Shown here piece by piece: positions 12,734 to 49,481 of a stretch of DNA of 64,000 bases (position 1 is its first letter; each line of letters begins with the position of its first letter). The notes beneath the pieces are model-generated. The model had not been told where the DNA came from. It did no database searches and was given only the letters and a program-made list of their open reading frames with translations. Made by a program: the position numbers and the translations under genes. The stretch comes from Doris montereyensis (Eukaryota > Mollusca > Gastropoda > Nudibranchia > Dorididae), in contig JAXRKP010001711.1 of assembly GCA_037039925.1 (NCBI GenBank), positions 32,501 to 96,500 on the forward strand, in the 5' to 3' direction.

Positions 12734-13699
12734 GTCAGAGAACATAGAGAACGCTTGAAGCGCTAGAAAAGTAGCGTTAGGCTACAGGCGCGTTTGTAAC
12801 AAGCGCCAGAATCTTTTAGGGCGCACATAGACAATGCGTGTGCTCTCGCTTGCTGGCCTAAATTTCAGATAGCCACATTACAGTATCTTGTTGTGCATCA
12901 GTCATTACATTATGGAGTCTCCAGACGAAGAATTCTTCTTGCTTGACAGTGTATTGCCAAAATTAATGTTTTCGAAAAAAGGAGGGACAGTGTACACTAA
13001 ATCAATAAAGAAAGGAGAGAAGCTGGTGAATACAATCACCTCTTTAGTCAGTTAAAGAATCACCCCGACAGATTTCACTCCTACATGCGAATGAACCATG
13101 ACACGTTCAATTATATTCTGGATACGATAACACAAAGACATGGTGCAACTGGCACGTACCTATCCTGCCAGAAGAAAGACTGGTTGTAACCAGATAGACG
13201 GACAGAGTGGCGACATTGATTTTATTCCTCCAAACTTACTTTCAAAGTTGATTTCTTCGCTGATTTCCTTCCAGGCCTCGTCAATAATATAATATTGCGA
13301 TTATCATGGTCTTTTCTCCTCTTATCCCATATTGCCGGCTTGTTATAAAACGGCAGTAATAAGGGCATCCACATCCATTCTTTTAATTTACAAGAAGAAA
13401 AGATAGCTAGGTCTGAGTTCACAGAGCAACAATCGACAAACAGGATGGTACCATTGAACAATAACGAGATCAGTACCTACACAAAGCACGGCACACACTC
13501 AACAAGCGACCACATTGCTGGAAAAGAATTAACTTTCAATACTTGAAAACAAGCGAGGCTTTACAAACGCTGCACGCCAAGGGCCGGAAAATACACGCGT
13601 CCTCTATAGGTGTCAACAAAGATTAACGTGACACATTTATGGCGCCTGTAGCCTAGCGCTAGATTTCTAGCGCTTGAAGCGTTCTCTATGTTCTCTGCC
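12734..13699. mobile_element. PIF/Harbinger-type element with TTA target duplication
   Basis: Inverted termini of about 60 bp begin G(T/G)CAGAGAACATAGAGAACG and run through AAGCGCTAGAAA to TAGGCTACAGGCGC. TTA lies immediately outside both ends (12731-12733 and 13700-13702), matching the 3-bp TWA duplication of PIF/Harbinger. The interior carries a HARBI1-like N-terminal fragment on +. Length 966 bp, too short for the full two-gene element, so it is an internally deleted relic. Confidence 0.85.
12912..13189 (+). pseudogene. HARBI1-like transposase N-terminal fragment
   Basis: Starts with ATG (MESPDEEFFLL). A frameshift near 13030 leads into EYNHLFSQLK, HPDRFHSYMRMNHDTFNYIL and DTITQRH before a stop at about 13187. 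The pattern of a short leader followed by L..LK..P..F..YMRM....F.YIL is characteristic of Harbinger nuclease proteins just upstream of the DDE domain. The DDE residues are absent, so this is a truncated, frameshifted remnant inside the TIR element. Confidence 0.75.
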
Positions 13700-13702
13700 T
13701 TA

Positions 13703-16700
13703 CACTTACACACACCAACAATCATCAAACAGTGAGAAATGTCCTGTTGCGGGACCTTTTGACATGTTTTGTAAGGATTGTCTCTCTTCATGCTCCAACA
13801 GCAGTCTACCAATACGATATGGACATTCCATCTAACCTGATACCTGTCCTCTAGGGTCTTAAAATGTCTTGGTGAAAGCACTCACCATGTTCATCTCTAA
13901 CACTAACACTCCCAGCTCCACGTTTGAATAGTAACTCTTCCAGATGGCTTTGTACTAAGTAAATTTTGATTCTCAACTTGTATCCTTGTTTCTCCGCAAG
14001 CTTTCAACATTGTTTTAGTCAGATTTTAGTCCTTAGCTTTTCTATTCCTCAAGAAGCGAAAAACAGCCACAATTAAAATCCCCTCCGGTCATGTTGCGAA
14101 TGACCTGCGTCGACTGTACATGGAAGCAGATGCCAAATTTGAGATCAGCGTCCTGAAGTTGCCTTAGGACAGTACAAAATCACTGACACGGACTTGTACC
14201 GTACGGTATCCACTTCACCTCAACCTCTCCCAAAACGGATGTTCTTATCTAGTTGATCATTGATAGAATCTTGTTGATTGTTTATTTGCTTTTTAACATT
14301 GATTGGGATCAGAACGTGTATATTGTGGGCAAACAGCTGCTTCTTCTAGCATAAGGACCAGTATGTGTATAGCAAAGCATTAGAAGTTCTTTTGTTGAGT
14401 AAAAGGACACATATGTTTTGACTGGCAAAATTTTGACTTCATCATAGCTCTGCAGGCGTGGCTCAAACTATCACGCCATGTACAGTGAAGCCAACTCTCA
14501 TTTTCCCACTACTCCCAATCCAAATGATCTTACACTTTCAGATTTTTAGACCATGCATGTTTACAGAACACCAGTACTGTATAGCGATGAGCTTTAATTC
14601 AGTTGAAGTTTACCCCATTTGCCATATGCAGTGATCTCAATTAAGAGGAAACAGCAAGATGACAGAAAAGTGAGAAGAGAAAAGAATGAAGGGAAAGGAG
14701 TAGAACCTACCAGCAATGCTCGCCAACCGCACATGAGCCAAAAATAAATAAAAATACACCCTCAATGTACAAGTACAAATTGTAACACATACATTTAATA
14801 CCATACATAATAGAAAATTTTCTTTAAGAATAAGGCTTTCTTTTCAATCACCATATAGCAGTTTATTATAAAGAATCATGGAAATTGTATCATCCATACA
14901 AGGCTACATGAGGTTTGTCAAATCTGGTACAGAGACTGCTTGCTTTTAAGAACTTGCACCTACATTCCTTGTTGATGGCATCCAAAGTTTTAAGGCATCA
15001 ACCTTGAATCTGTTGCCGCCCTCCGATATAAAATAAAAATATGTTTAACAAACTAATTCATATTCAAATGAGGTCAGACCGTCTCCAAATGATTTTCTCT
15101 GTGAATTATCTTCTCTTAAAAATTTTAACAATTTCAATATACATGTATAATAATATTATAACCATAAAAGAAAAAATCAGAGGGCGTTATACGATTTCAC
15201 AACCTGTTGTCTTGCAATGAAGATGACAAAGGGATGGCTTTCCCATGACAGACAGAAACAGCATTAGTTTTCTACAATACTAGTAGTAGTAGTAACAACA
15301 ACACTACTATTTCTTTCTATAATTACGTAAGTTCCTACCAATTTCCAATCCTTTTGTTTTTGTCCCGTTTAAAAAAAAGAGGCTTCTAAATACTTCTATG
15401 GAAACGAAACTCACTGTAACAAAGGACCATTTACTCAAAATGTTTGAGCAACATGAAACTTTACATTAGCACATGTATTACTTTTAGTACCGTACCGTAT
15501 TTCATTAAAATATTGTGAATATCAGTGTAGTTTGATTTGAATCAAGTTCATTGCAAGATTCAGCTGCAAGGGGGAGACACCATGGGAAAATGTGATTTGT
15601 TATTCTTTTCTTCATTGTTGAAAGAAAAATTGTGGAGAGGAGATCAGATATATGCTAACGGTTCATTTATGCCCACATACATACCTGATAACCCTTGCAG
15701 TCTCACAACTCAGAGAAAAAAAGAGATGCAAACCATCTTGGCACAGACTTTAAATTGAGGATGCGAAAGCTATCATACAATGAAAGCAAGGCGATTCACT
15801 GTATAATTTCAAAGACCCATCATTAAAAAGAGGAAAATTTTCACCAAAAGAAACCCAATGAATTGCATAGGCACTGTCTGCACAATGGCAAATAAAATGA
15901 CATCAAAGAAGAAGAAAAAAAAAGAATTTCAGACAATCATTTGAAAAATAAGGGAGCTATAATACAAATACAATAATCCTGAAATATCTCCCACCCCCAA
16001 AGATATTTTGTTGATAAATGCTCTGATCGGTTATCACACTCACCATAATGCCAAAAGAACATCAACGAGCAACAGGAAGTATGAAGCCCCATAACTCATG
16101 AGCAGCATTACATGAATTTCTCAAATGAGTAAACGATACACACAAATTATACACACAAATGATGTGAACTGAACCGCTTGGAAAAACTATAAGCTTGAAT
16201 TGTCCATTCTATAGAGCCAAAACTTGTTAGAATTTGGAAGACTATTGGGTACAGTATCCCATTGCGTGTGAAGAGGAAAACAGAAAAGAAACACAATGTT
16301 TCACCCGATCATGTGTTAATACTGTTAATTACACCTAAAGCAAATGTACTTCCGGGGAATCTAGAAACTTTGGACACAAGTCTGAAAGGTTGTTTTTTTC
16401 AAATCAAGACCATTTAAGTAACTTCCTTAATGGACCAAACTAGACCAAAATCTGTTATATGAAAAGAGAAAAAAGTTTAAACATCTTGAGCATTTCTTTC
16501 CCACTCAATGTATTTAGGACGGGTTTAGATTAATCAGTGTTCAGTTGATCTAAGTACAGATCCCGTTGTCCCAGACCATTCTACTTCATGGCAATATATG
16601 AGAAAAAAGGTGACTGATTTTTACTGGTAGCAAAGCTAACATAAATATATAACAATAATAAAGTTGATTGTTTTATCTCTCCACAAGAAATCAAAGTTGT

Positions 16701-17922
16701 AAGTTAACAAACAAGAGCTTGCTTCACACCTGTCTTCTTTCTTGTCCCCTGTTTCCTATCCATCGATAGCAACAATAATACCACAGGTTTTACTAGCCCT
16801 GGTAATTTGTTTAATGCTTGAAAACAAAGCTAATAAAATTGGTGCAATAATCTTAATTGTTTAAATAGCTCAAATGTGGACATGTTGCCCAAGAAACAGA
16901 ATATCTACTACCAATAAAAATAGGTCAAAATAAAATAAAAGGTGTATAAAACAGTACGAAGAAAAAAAAAGAAGTAAACATCAGACTTTACGTCATTCTG
17001 TGCAAACTAAGTGGACTCCTGTTAAAAATAAACATGCAAAAAACCAACACCCCCCCCCACCCCCATGTTTTCTAGTTGGTATGTGTGTATCTATAATGGA
17101 AATCTATTTCCTATTTACATCAGTAAACGGGCGCTCTTCTCTTCAATGTGATAAAATTCTCTTTGACCATATAAATAAAATTTGCTTTGTGCACATGAGA
17201 GCTTAGACTGCAGATAGGCCTTTCTGTAAAACTATAGTAGTAACTTTGACATGTCTTGATATTCATCAATGAAAAAGGGCAACAGAGTGTGGAGCGCTTC
17301 ATCCACGATACACTTGGTCTGGCTTTTCACATTTCCACAGATATTTCTGGGGTCAGTCTGATGCTCATTCCCCCCTCGACTCAGTGTTGCCTGGCAAGCG
17401 CTGGGTATACATTTCATGTCAAGGATGACACCATGCAAACAAGGGGCATAACTGAACACCACTCAGCTCATACTGCAAGTCTATGACAGATTCTACATCA
17501 CCATATATATGACAGTGGAACTTAGTTTTATTTCAATAGTTGAGAGATCACCATGAAAAAAAAGAAGAAAAAAAAACTCTGAAATCCTTAAAATTCAATT
17601 TTAATCTTTGAATCTTATATATACACAAAAAGAGTCTGGTTTCAATGAATACTGATGAAAGACGTAAGACCCATTAGAAAGATGGAGAAAAAAAGAATGA
17701 ACCCGAAAGAAAAAATAAAATCAAAAGCATCATTTGAAAGCTATCGTAATCCAGACATATTACTTAAACTGAGACGGAGCATAGGAGTGGATGCAATGGA
17801 GAACAGTTGAGACGGGCCAGAGTGGACATCCAACCCGAACATCTGTACACACTGGACAGACAGAGAATGTTCCCAGCCAAATGAGGATGATGCAACTCCC
17901 ACACACACCAGGCAACGATTGT
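13703..17922. other. Region downstream of ETF1; no gene recognised
   Basis: This 4.2-kb AT-rich stretch lies 3' of the ETF1 stop codon on the minus strand. It probably includes the ETF1 3' UTR, whose end I cannot place. It contains one family C repeat copy at 14.6 kb. No conserved protein segment was found on either strand. Confidence 0.55.
14620..14738 (+). repeat. Family C ~110-bp repeat, copy 3
   Basis: Clear copy: CATATGCAGTGATCTCA, ATTAAGAGGAAACAGCAAGATG, purine-rich centre, AGTAGAACCTACCA and CTCGCCAACCGC. It is one of the better preserved members and useful as a family reference. Confidence 0.85.
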
Positions 17923-30938
<13,016 letters not shown>

Positions 30939-31625
30939 ATTTAGGGCCTTGTTCTGCTTCTTTCCGTATGTTGAAGTAGAACGTTGGCGGGTGTGATGGT
31001 AACCCACCTATAACGTTCGGCGAGTTTTGTTCCTTTGTGTCGACGGCAGATTTAAACAAATTTTCTATATCGTAAAAAGTAGTCTAACTTATAGAGTAAC
31101 AAAAGAATAACTCAGCTGCCAAAACAGTTGAACGTTAAAAGTTTTCATTCAGTGGTGTAACATTCTTCCTAAAACTCCGCATTTGACAGAGACCCATGTG
31201 AAAGGAATGACGTCACAAATTTGTGCTAGTTCCGGAGCAAGATGTCTGCATGACTGTGAAAATGCGAAAACGTCACCTTCCACGGACGAAATAAATTTGT
31301 ATCATTGCAATTGGTTGATTTTGTTGTCCTTCCTAGTGTGCAAAAAATGTTAATAGTCAATGTGTATTTTATGATAAGTGTTTGTTATTTTTCAAGCAAC
31401 TGATTTTCTTCAGCATTTTTCTCTTTGATTCGAAACTATTTGTGTAGAAAATGAAGGCATTCGGGGTATTTGACGCGTGTTCGCTTGGGGAACGTTCCGC
31501 GGACGGAGAGGACAGCTCGGCATTGTTCCGTAGGACAGACCTGTCGTCGACGTGGGCAAAAGCGGTCATTATTTGAGGCTGTTCCACTGGTTTGACCAGA
31601 CGATTCAAAACGGCAGCCTCCATGG
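30939..31625. promoter_or_regulatory. Probable ETF1 5' UTR and promoter region
   Basis: The stretch immediately upstream of the ETF1 start codon (minus strand) is less AT-rich near 30940-31060 and contains several CpG dinucleotides. No intact coding sequence is visible. Placement of transcription initiation is inference from gene position only; no TATA box or initiator can be defended. Confidence 0.4.
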
Positions 31626-31629
31626 TACT

Positions 31630-32757
31630 CTTTCTTTTCTTTCTTTATTTATCAGCTCCCAATCTACCTTTCGGTGCATGGGTTGAGATGCCCGAAAAGA
31701 TCTTTTCCCAGGCTGCCTTGTCCTGGCATTTTCTGTTTCCCTCCGTGAGAGTTTAATTTCTTTGCGTCTATGCCTCTTTTATATCTTCTTCTCACTTTCT
31801 CCGAAGTCTGCCTTTTGGTCTTTTACTTTGGACTTTAGCACTGTATACTGATTTAGCTATTCTATTGTCATTCATTCTGTTAACATGCCCAGACCATCTC
31901 AATTAATTTGTTTCTATCTTAGTTTTTATGCTATCTGCTTTGGTTTGATCTCTTATTGTTGTGTTTCTGATTTTGTCTCTTTTAGTTGTCCCTACTACTC
32001 TTCTTAGATATTTCATTTCGGCTGCCTGTACTCTACTGTATTCCCTACTGTCTAAGGTCCAGGTTTCGCTGCCACAGAGGAGAGTAGGACAATAAACTGT
32101 TGTATACTGCCATTTTGGTTTATGTTGACAATTCTTGTTTATCTACAAATGCCTTTCCTAGATGGTTATACATTGCACTTGCCTTTTGGATTCTCTGGCT
32201 TACTTCTTCTCCTAGTTTTCCCTTTGAGTTAATCATTACTCCTAGGCAATTGTAGCTTAGAGCTTGTTCTTAATTTTCCCTGCCCAATTTAAGATTGTGT
32301 GTTTTAGTTTCCCTAGTTACTAGCATTGTTTTGGTTTTCTTTGCATTTACTCTCATTCCTCTTTTATTTAATTCATTATTCATCATGTTGATATTCGACT
32401 GGAGATCCCTTTCTGATTTTCCAAACAGAACTTAATCATCGGCATATGAAAGCATTGATACATTTACTGGTTTGAGCTTCCACATACCTACATTTGTTTT
32501 CTTCATTTTTGAGGATACCTTTGCGACTGAATCCATAAATGTGATAAACAAAAGATGACTTGGGTATCAACCTTGTCTTACTCCTATATCTACATCAAAT
32601 TCTACAGATACATTTCCAACTACTCTCACTCCACATGTTGGTTTATTGTAAAAACTTTTAATGGCTTCTATTAAATTTTGTTCTACATTATTTTCTGTTA
32701 AGGAATGCCATAGTTCGTCCCTCCTCACAGCGTCAAATGCCTTTTCTAAGTCAATAA
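31630..32757 (-). mobile_element. 5'-truncated LINE (reverse transcriptase C-terminal half and tail)
   Basis: On the minus strand, pieces in several frames read DLEKAFDAV at the right edge, GVRQG, the YADD-like catalytic SYADD (near 32440), VNAKKTKTML, then GSETWTLD near 32065, AAEMKYLRRVVG, LRWSGHVNRM and a basic tail. Stops interrupt the frames. It ends abruptly at about 32757 next to unrelated integrase sequence, consistent with a 5'-truncated insertion into an older Gypsy-like element. Confidence 0.85.
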
Positions 32758-34020
32758 AACTGGTGATGAATTATCCTGTGGTGGACGAGTCGTATCGAGT
32801 AGCAAATGGCGACGATTTTTCGTAATTCTCCTCTTTTGGCGTTGAGCGCATTTGCCAACAACTTTTGCTTCGAGATTCCACGTTTTATCTCCATCGATTT
32901 TGACTCGTACATGATCACCTGGATGACGATCTGGAAGATCCTGTGAACTATGGCGTTGATCATAATAGTATTTCTGACGCTCTTTAGCTCGCTGATCCTT
33001 GGGTTGTGAGGTTTCCTTGCTTGCAGACTGTTTGGCAAAGTAGGAACGGTTGTGTGTATCCTTCTACCCATAGCCATTTCTGCTGGACATGCCAACACTC
33101 AGGATGGGCGTTGCTCTCTAGGCTAGGAGCGCATGGTGGACATCTTCTTGTTTGAGAATGTCTTTAACTCTTCGCACAGCTCTCTCTGCTTCACCATTCG
33201 ATTGAGGATACTGTGGACTACTGGTGATATGATGGAAGTTCTAGGTTGTGGAGAAAGCTTTAAACTCACATGAAGCGAATTGTGGACCATTGTCTGATAC
33301 AACTGTCTCTTGGATCCCGTGTGCGGCAAATAAGTTCTTTAGCTTGCAGCAAATAATGTCTGCTGAAGTCATTTTGGTGAGGTGTGCAATATCGATGTAT
33401 CTAGAGTAATAATCGATAGTTACTAAGTACATTTGATTTTTTGCTTCGCACAAATCGGTTGCCATCTTTTGAAATGGTCGTTCTGGAAGTGGCGTAGAAA
33501 TCAGAGGTTCTCGTCTCTGTGTTGGCCTCTTCTCGATGCAGTATCTACATTTGGATACTTTTTCTTCTATATCCATTTTTATCTCAGGCCACCAAACAGA
33601 TTGGTTGGCTCTTTCACGACATTTTTGTGATTCCTTGGTGACCACTATGGATGTTTTGTCGATAATTTCATTTCATAAAATGTATAGTATCACGATTCTC
33701 TGTCCTCGTAAGAGCAGACCTTCACATACACTTAGTTCTCCTTTCAACATGTAGAAATTTCTTGATGTCAATTTAACATCTCTTTGACATTTGGCCATCC
33801 ATTTACAACATGTTCCATTGTCGTTTTGATGTATACATCTTGTTGTGACTAATTGTGAATTTGATTTGGTTTTCTGTCTGTCACTGGCCATGAATTTACG
33901 ACTTCACTGACATACGTGGCGACATCGTCTTGTAACACTTTTTCTTTTTTGGATGAAGCATTGACGGGACTCCTTGAAAGAGTGTCCGAAATAAGCACTT
34001 CTTTGCCTGGAGTGTAGAAC
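32758..34020 (-). pseudogene. Ty3/Gypsy-type pol remnant (integrase region)
   Basis: Read right to left: a divergent RNase H-to-integrase linker (33673-33960, with LKGELSVCEGLLLRGQRIVI), the integrase zinc-binding domain (CRERANQSVWWP, CRYCIEKRP), the core with ATDLCE and YYSRYIDI and the second catalytic Asp in VVSDNGPQFAS (about 33270-33310), then [15 protein letters not shown] (third catalytic Glu) shifted into another frame, and a C-terminal stretch to 32758. Stops and frameshifts disable it. No LTRs were found, so only an internal fragment survives. This is an inactive fossil. Confidence 0.85.
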
Positions 34021-34689
34021 TCATCTTTCCAGGTCCTCTATCAAAATGTGCCTACTTAAAGCCAACAGCATCTTAAATTTGACCATTGCTGACAGTAATA
34101 TACGTACAATGATACATGTACTCAATAAATGAGTTGGCCAGTTACACAATGTATAATAAAGAAGAAAAAACAATGTGTGGTGATGCCTGTGTAAATGTGT
34201 GGATATGCCCCATTTCTCGTTTGTTGTCTGATGAAGGTAATAACCCGAAACGTCATAATGTGTGTATGTTCTGTCTTCCTTGGTGGAGTTATAATTATTG
34301 TCTTTTATTACTTTTAATTTCACTCCACTGTGGCTCCATTGTGTTTAAGAAAGAGTATAATATAAAAGTATAATATTAGTAGAATGCATAACGTATGTAT
34401 GTGACGGATGTTTCCCACCCCAATCATTTTTATCTGGAGGGAAATGGTTCCACTAGTTCCAGTTTCATCTACTGATGTATTACACAGACTCACTGCATTA
34501 TGGACAATATGGCAGCGCCCATTCCCTGTAGGGAAGTAAACAAAGATCCTTGGTCCGAGAGCGTCTTCTAAGTTCTATTTGGAGAAAAGCTCAAATTTGA
34601 GTACATTTATGATTAACAGTAGATCGTTGCTTACAAAGGAGAATGTAATTGAAGAACTGGATTAGTGGAATTTATGCCAATTTGGCATA

Positions 34690-34800
34690 TATTAGATTCT
34701 GGCTCTAGATTAGAGATTAGATCGAAAGATCGAGATCCTCAGATCGAAATTCTAGAATTCAGATCGAGAATCTAAAATCACCCCCCACCCCCCTGTCTAG
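34690..34800. repeat. TCTAGA/GATCGA-type tract just upstream of PSTK
   Basis: Overlapping units such as CTAGATTAGAGATTAGATCG and GATCGAGAATC fill the ~110 bases before the PSTK start codon. A further TCTAGATCTAGATCTAGATT run occurs in intron 1 near 35199. The position again coincides with a gene 5' end. Confidence 0.65.
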
Positions 34801-34819
34801 TCTAGTGTCTTCATCTGTG

Positions 34820-45013
<10,194 letters not shown>

Positions 45014-45119
45014 ACCTCTCGACTTATGTGACCTGATGGATGCGTCAAAAGATGAAAACACAGAACTGTTCAAATATGTTGAGAACTTGTTTGCATACAG
45101 CTCAAACTTAAAATGTTGA

Positions 45120-48002
45120 TTGTTTGATAGTTGAAATGATACAAAATATTCCTCACCATATTTGTGTCGTTATGGATTTATGATAATCTATCCGATGTTG
45201 ATGTACGTTTTGCAGGCACGTGAAGAGTTCATTTATACTACACTAGTTGCTCATTCATAAAGAATGAGTTTTTAACAAAAGAAATTGTTTCTTCCTAATG
45301 ATTAATAATTAATGCTTATACAAAGACATTGCAAAAAGACTATTGGTATAATGTATATAATATTAATGTATGTGTATATTGTTATTATATAATTTTCATG
45401 ATGCCATTTTTATAAAATGTAAAAAAAAATGCTTTTGGACAAGTTATATATACTTTATCATAATGTTGATTATATCACTGCCAGTGATTTCTCCTTATTG
45501 CATTGTTACAATTTACACAAAATTATAATAATAATACCTGTTTTAAAAGAACATTATTTGCTCTGATTTGTCTTTTCATTGTGTGACTGTATTTGATGTC
45601 TTTTTGTTGGGGCCTGTTATGCAATGTTTAAGATAATAAGAGTGACCACACAAATGTTTATCCTAAAATATAGTAAAATAAACGACAGTAAATTTGAAGC
45701 AGAAAAATAAAATATCAGTTGATAAGAAAAACGAAACAAACAAAAAACCATTCACTCAACATAAATAAATGTAACGTAACACACACACACACACACACAT
45801 ACGAATACAAGCAGCAGAGAAATCAAACACTAAGACCTAATTTTGTACAATGTATTTTGTACAGAGGTGTAGTAATTATTATTGCCAATGAATCAGCCAT
45901 GTTTCTGCAAAAAGTCACTGAATAAATGATACATGCTGTCATTAACAAATGGAGTAGTTAGTAGAAGATATCAAATAATTTGAAATGCCATATTGATGAA
46001 TAAGAAGAAATTTATAGGACACAACGCGTCTCGTTTTGCTTGTTTCTCCTCCTTCAGGACCATCTGGATCCAAATACAACACAGGTTTGCGATTGGTCAC
46101 CGTGGTCAGACTGCCCTAGACATGCTCTCGTCTCATTCAGTCTAAAGATCAAACATGCTGACACTCACTGACAGTGACAGGTTTACAGCAATTGGGTCAT
46201 GAAGATGGATGCAGGTTGATTTACGTTTTACTAATGACATTATTTTACAAATGTGATACACTCAAGTTGATCCGAAAATCTGGAATTTTAGATGAGAAGT
46301 ACCGGAGATATAGACAATTCACAAATTCTTGTGAATACACATATCAAAGTTTTCTACCTGCATAAAAATAAAATGTACAATTTTCAACCATTTTGGATGA
46401 ATCAAGGACGGTGAACCCAATTCAGTGAAACTTTCCAACTACAAGTACAAGTAACACTGATACTATTACTCCTTTGACCACAACTTAGTATGATTGATGT
46501 TACTGTTACCACTAGTCTAGTATTACTGGTTCAACTACTACCACTAATTGATAATAGTTTAAATAAAGGGGTGGGGGTGGGTCGTTGGAAGGATGACACA
46601 AAAACTTGAAAAAGTGTGATAAAAAAGTAGAATATAATTGATTTGGTTAGATAATTAAATTAAATTTTCTACTTTGTGTTGACTTGTAGTTGTATCTTAT
46701 GAAAATTGTAAACATGAAGATGAGAAGAGAAAATTAAAGGTTGACATGGGGCTCTATATCTTACTACTTTCATGACGACATGGAGAAGTATAAAAATATA
46801 CATAACAATAATAAAAGGTTGTATTTAGATTAGATCTTTGTGAAGGTAAACAAAGCACTTGAGAATCACAATGCCTCAACACTGGTCAACATGTCGGACA
46901 TGAAATTAATTCGATTTACTACATTCTGAAATGATAACATGCAGAAACTTTAACCCCAATGAATGTCAATCCTATAAGTCGTATGCGCTCTGACAAGAGT
47001 ACTATTCAAAGTCAAACTCTGAATCCCCATCAAACTCTGACAAATCTGATCCTATGACATGGGAATAACATTGAGTTGAATAGAAAAACATAACCCTCTC
47101 CTCCAAAAATAAATAAATCAGAAATGGTAAATACAACATGTTATTAAAACAAACAACAGAACCCAATCCTTTTTCATCTAAATTCTAATGTAGTAGCAGC
47201 ACTAGTAGCAACAAGGCCATTGCCGTGAAATGGCTTGAAAGACACTGTGTGGACAGCACTACCATTTATCATATTTTAATTTTACCATATCAATCCCTGA
47301 GCAAAATGTATTTTAAAATGAGCACTTGTTATGACTGAACCTGTATTGTAAAGTATGACATTGTAAATGAATACATACACCATTGAAGTTGAAGCTATTG
47401 ATAATTGCCATTACTATTCAAGCCCATACATATGTATTAGTTTTTCTTTTCAGTTTATCTGTGTAGAAGAATGAGGTTGATGAGGATACAGTGGTGGTAG
47501 TGGCCTCAGAACATGCCGTCTAAAAGCACTATTAGTATTAGCACCATCTGCATTTCAGCACGTATTCTCAGGAAATCACATTTCGTCTTTATAAATTGTC
47601 CCCTTTACAACACACCCAGACTGGCTAACGATACAATCTTTTAACAGACACCTAACTTGTCAAAGTTGTCAAGACAGGTGCCTTTTTTCATGGATTTCAA
47701 ATATGATGGCATTTCAATTAAGCCAGATGCGTAGATGATCAAGCTACACCTCTCAAATGTACTGTATTGTGTAATAAATAGGCGCTGATAGTGATAGTGA
47801 ACTTTCTCCATCTGCCAAACGGCAAGATGTTAATTTCATCCACTGGGGCCAAGCCATCATCTAGCACAGACCGTTAAGAATGAATCATACTCTACCTGCC
47901 AGAAAGTGTAGCTTTGTAAAGTAATTCAGGATGTTTTGCTCAGACAAAACAAAGTGGTCTAAATTGATCATTGCTTAACCTACGTTATGAAAACAATTCA
48001 GG
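45120..48002. other. Gene-free stretch downstream of PSTK
   Basis: AT-rich DNA with an AC dinucleotide run (about 45779-45799), a short GGGTGGGGGTGGG tract near 46569, and no conserved coding sequence on either strand. The first part presumably includes the PSTK 3' UTR. Confidence 0.55.
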
Positions 48003-48006
48003 TTAA

Positions 48007-49481
48007 CCCTTAACTTGCTATTTTCGACTGAAGTCGAAACTTTCGATATGCATCGCCATTGCTAAGTTCGACTTGGGGGGGTTCTTGGAGTGAAAATTTT
48101 CCTGTTTGTTCCTATCAAATTAACTTATATATAGGTGTAACGGGCATGGTGTACTGAGTTGAAATATGTCGTCGTTTTTCCCTGCCGCATCCGGTTGCCA
48201 TAGTTGCCCCCAAATTTCACCAACTTCAATATCGATAGGCTTTTTTATTTTTCAACAAATTTGTATCAAACTTGGCACACACCTTATTTGATACAATATC
48301 TAAATTTTGTCAGATCGGATTTTTGTTTCATTAGTAAGTTTTGATTTTATGAATTTTTGAAAATAGCATATGAGAACAACCAAAAATATTGTTAAAATTT
48401 CCCCCCCCCCAAAAAAAAACTATAAGACATATAAAAAAAAGCATCTGATCATTTTCATGAAGATACGTTGAGAAATAAAAAAAAATAGAAAGGAAATAAT
48501 GAACAAAAAAGGACACTTTGAGAAAATCGTATATTTCTCTTATTTTCAGACATTTTCTCCCATAAACCTTATAAAAGAGTAGGATAATACTTTGAAACAT
48601 CATAAAACCTTGAGAGGCTCTCAACTACTTTCGTTGACATTATTTCAAGTGCACCAGCACCTTTTTACCTATTTTGAGATGGTGCCTTTTGATAATAGGT
48701 ACGCGGAATATGTTCCGTATCTTCCGGCCGATCTAGTCAATCATCATAATAGATCCTCAAATAAGTTTGTGTTGGATAGCGTTTATTGTGACAATCAAAA
48801 TGAGTACCAACTTGATAATATTTCTGGCTTATATTGTATAATAGCTGTGTTGTAAGATAGGCCTGTATTGTTTCTAAAAAATTTGTATAAATTCAAAGAA
48901 TCGATACTGAGCTTCTTTTATGATATGAGCTTCTTTTATGATATCATTATAACGGGAATGCACTGCTCTATCCACTAGAATGATAGACTAGATTTGACCC
49001 ATTTTCGGCAAAAATGGCATTCCCCCCACACAAGTCGAATTCACAATGTTCCGAGTTTTAAGGAAGCGAAAGCAAAACTGCGTGACTATAGTTATTAGGG
49101 AGTAGCGTCCCTTGATTCTGTAATGGCTGACCTCGATCTGTGAATTTTTCTTCTATTTGAGAATTCTTGATTTTTTTTCAATTTTTTGGTCACGACCATA
49201 CTTATTGTGATTGAGATTGAGAATGGATTCTGATGATGAGATTAAAGTGCATAGACATGATGACGACTCAGGGGATAAATATTTAGCTGAAAGTGATGAT
49301 TCTAACAGTTTCACAGGGAGTGTTGAGTCAGTTGATGATAGAGTTAGATCTAGCAATGAGTATTAGGCAGTAGTTGAAAATTTCATGATAATATTCCAGC
49401 GGTTACTGAGTTATGATTTTTTTAATCGAACGTACCTAATTTTTACCATTTTTGAAAAAAAAGAGGCTAGCAAGTTAAGGG
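48007..49481. mobile_element. piggyBac-type element with TTAA target sites
   Basis: TTAA (48003-48006) is followed by CCCTTAACTTGCTA; the right end mirrors it as TAGCAAGTTAAGGG followed by TTAA (49482-49485). The 14-bp inverted termini are perfect. Near the right end, 49223-49366 encodes a short acidic peptide resembling a piggyBac transposase N-terminus. The 1.48-kb length shows that most of the transposase is deleted. Confidence 0.9.
49223..49366 (+). pseudogene. Acidic N-terminal remnant of a piggyBac transposase
   Basis: ATG begins MDSDDEIKVHRHDDDSGD and continues with AESDDSNSFTGSVESVDD before a stop. Short Asp/Ser-rich leaders are typical of piggyBac transposases and of PGBD-derived proteins. 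The DDD catalytic domain is absent. Assignment rests on context inside the TTAA element. Confidence 0.5.
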
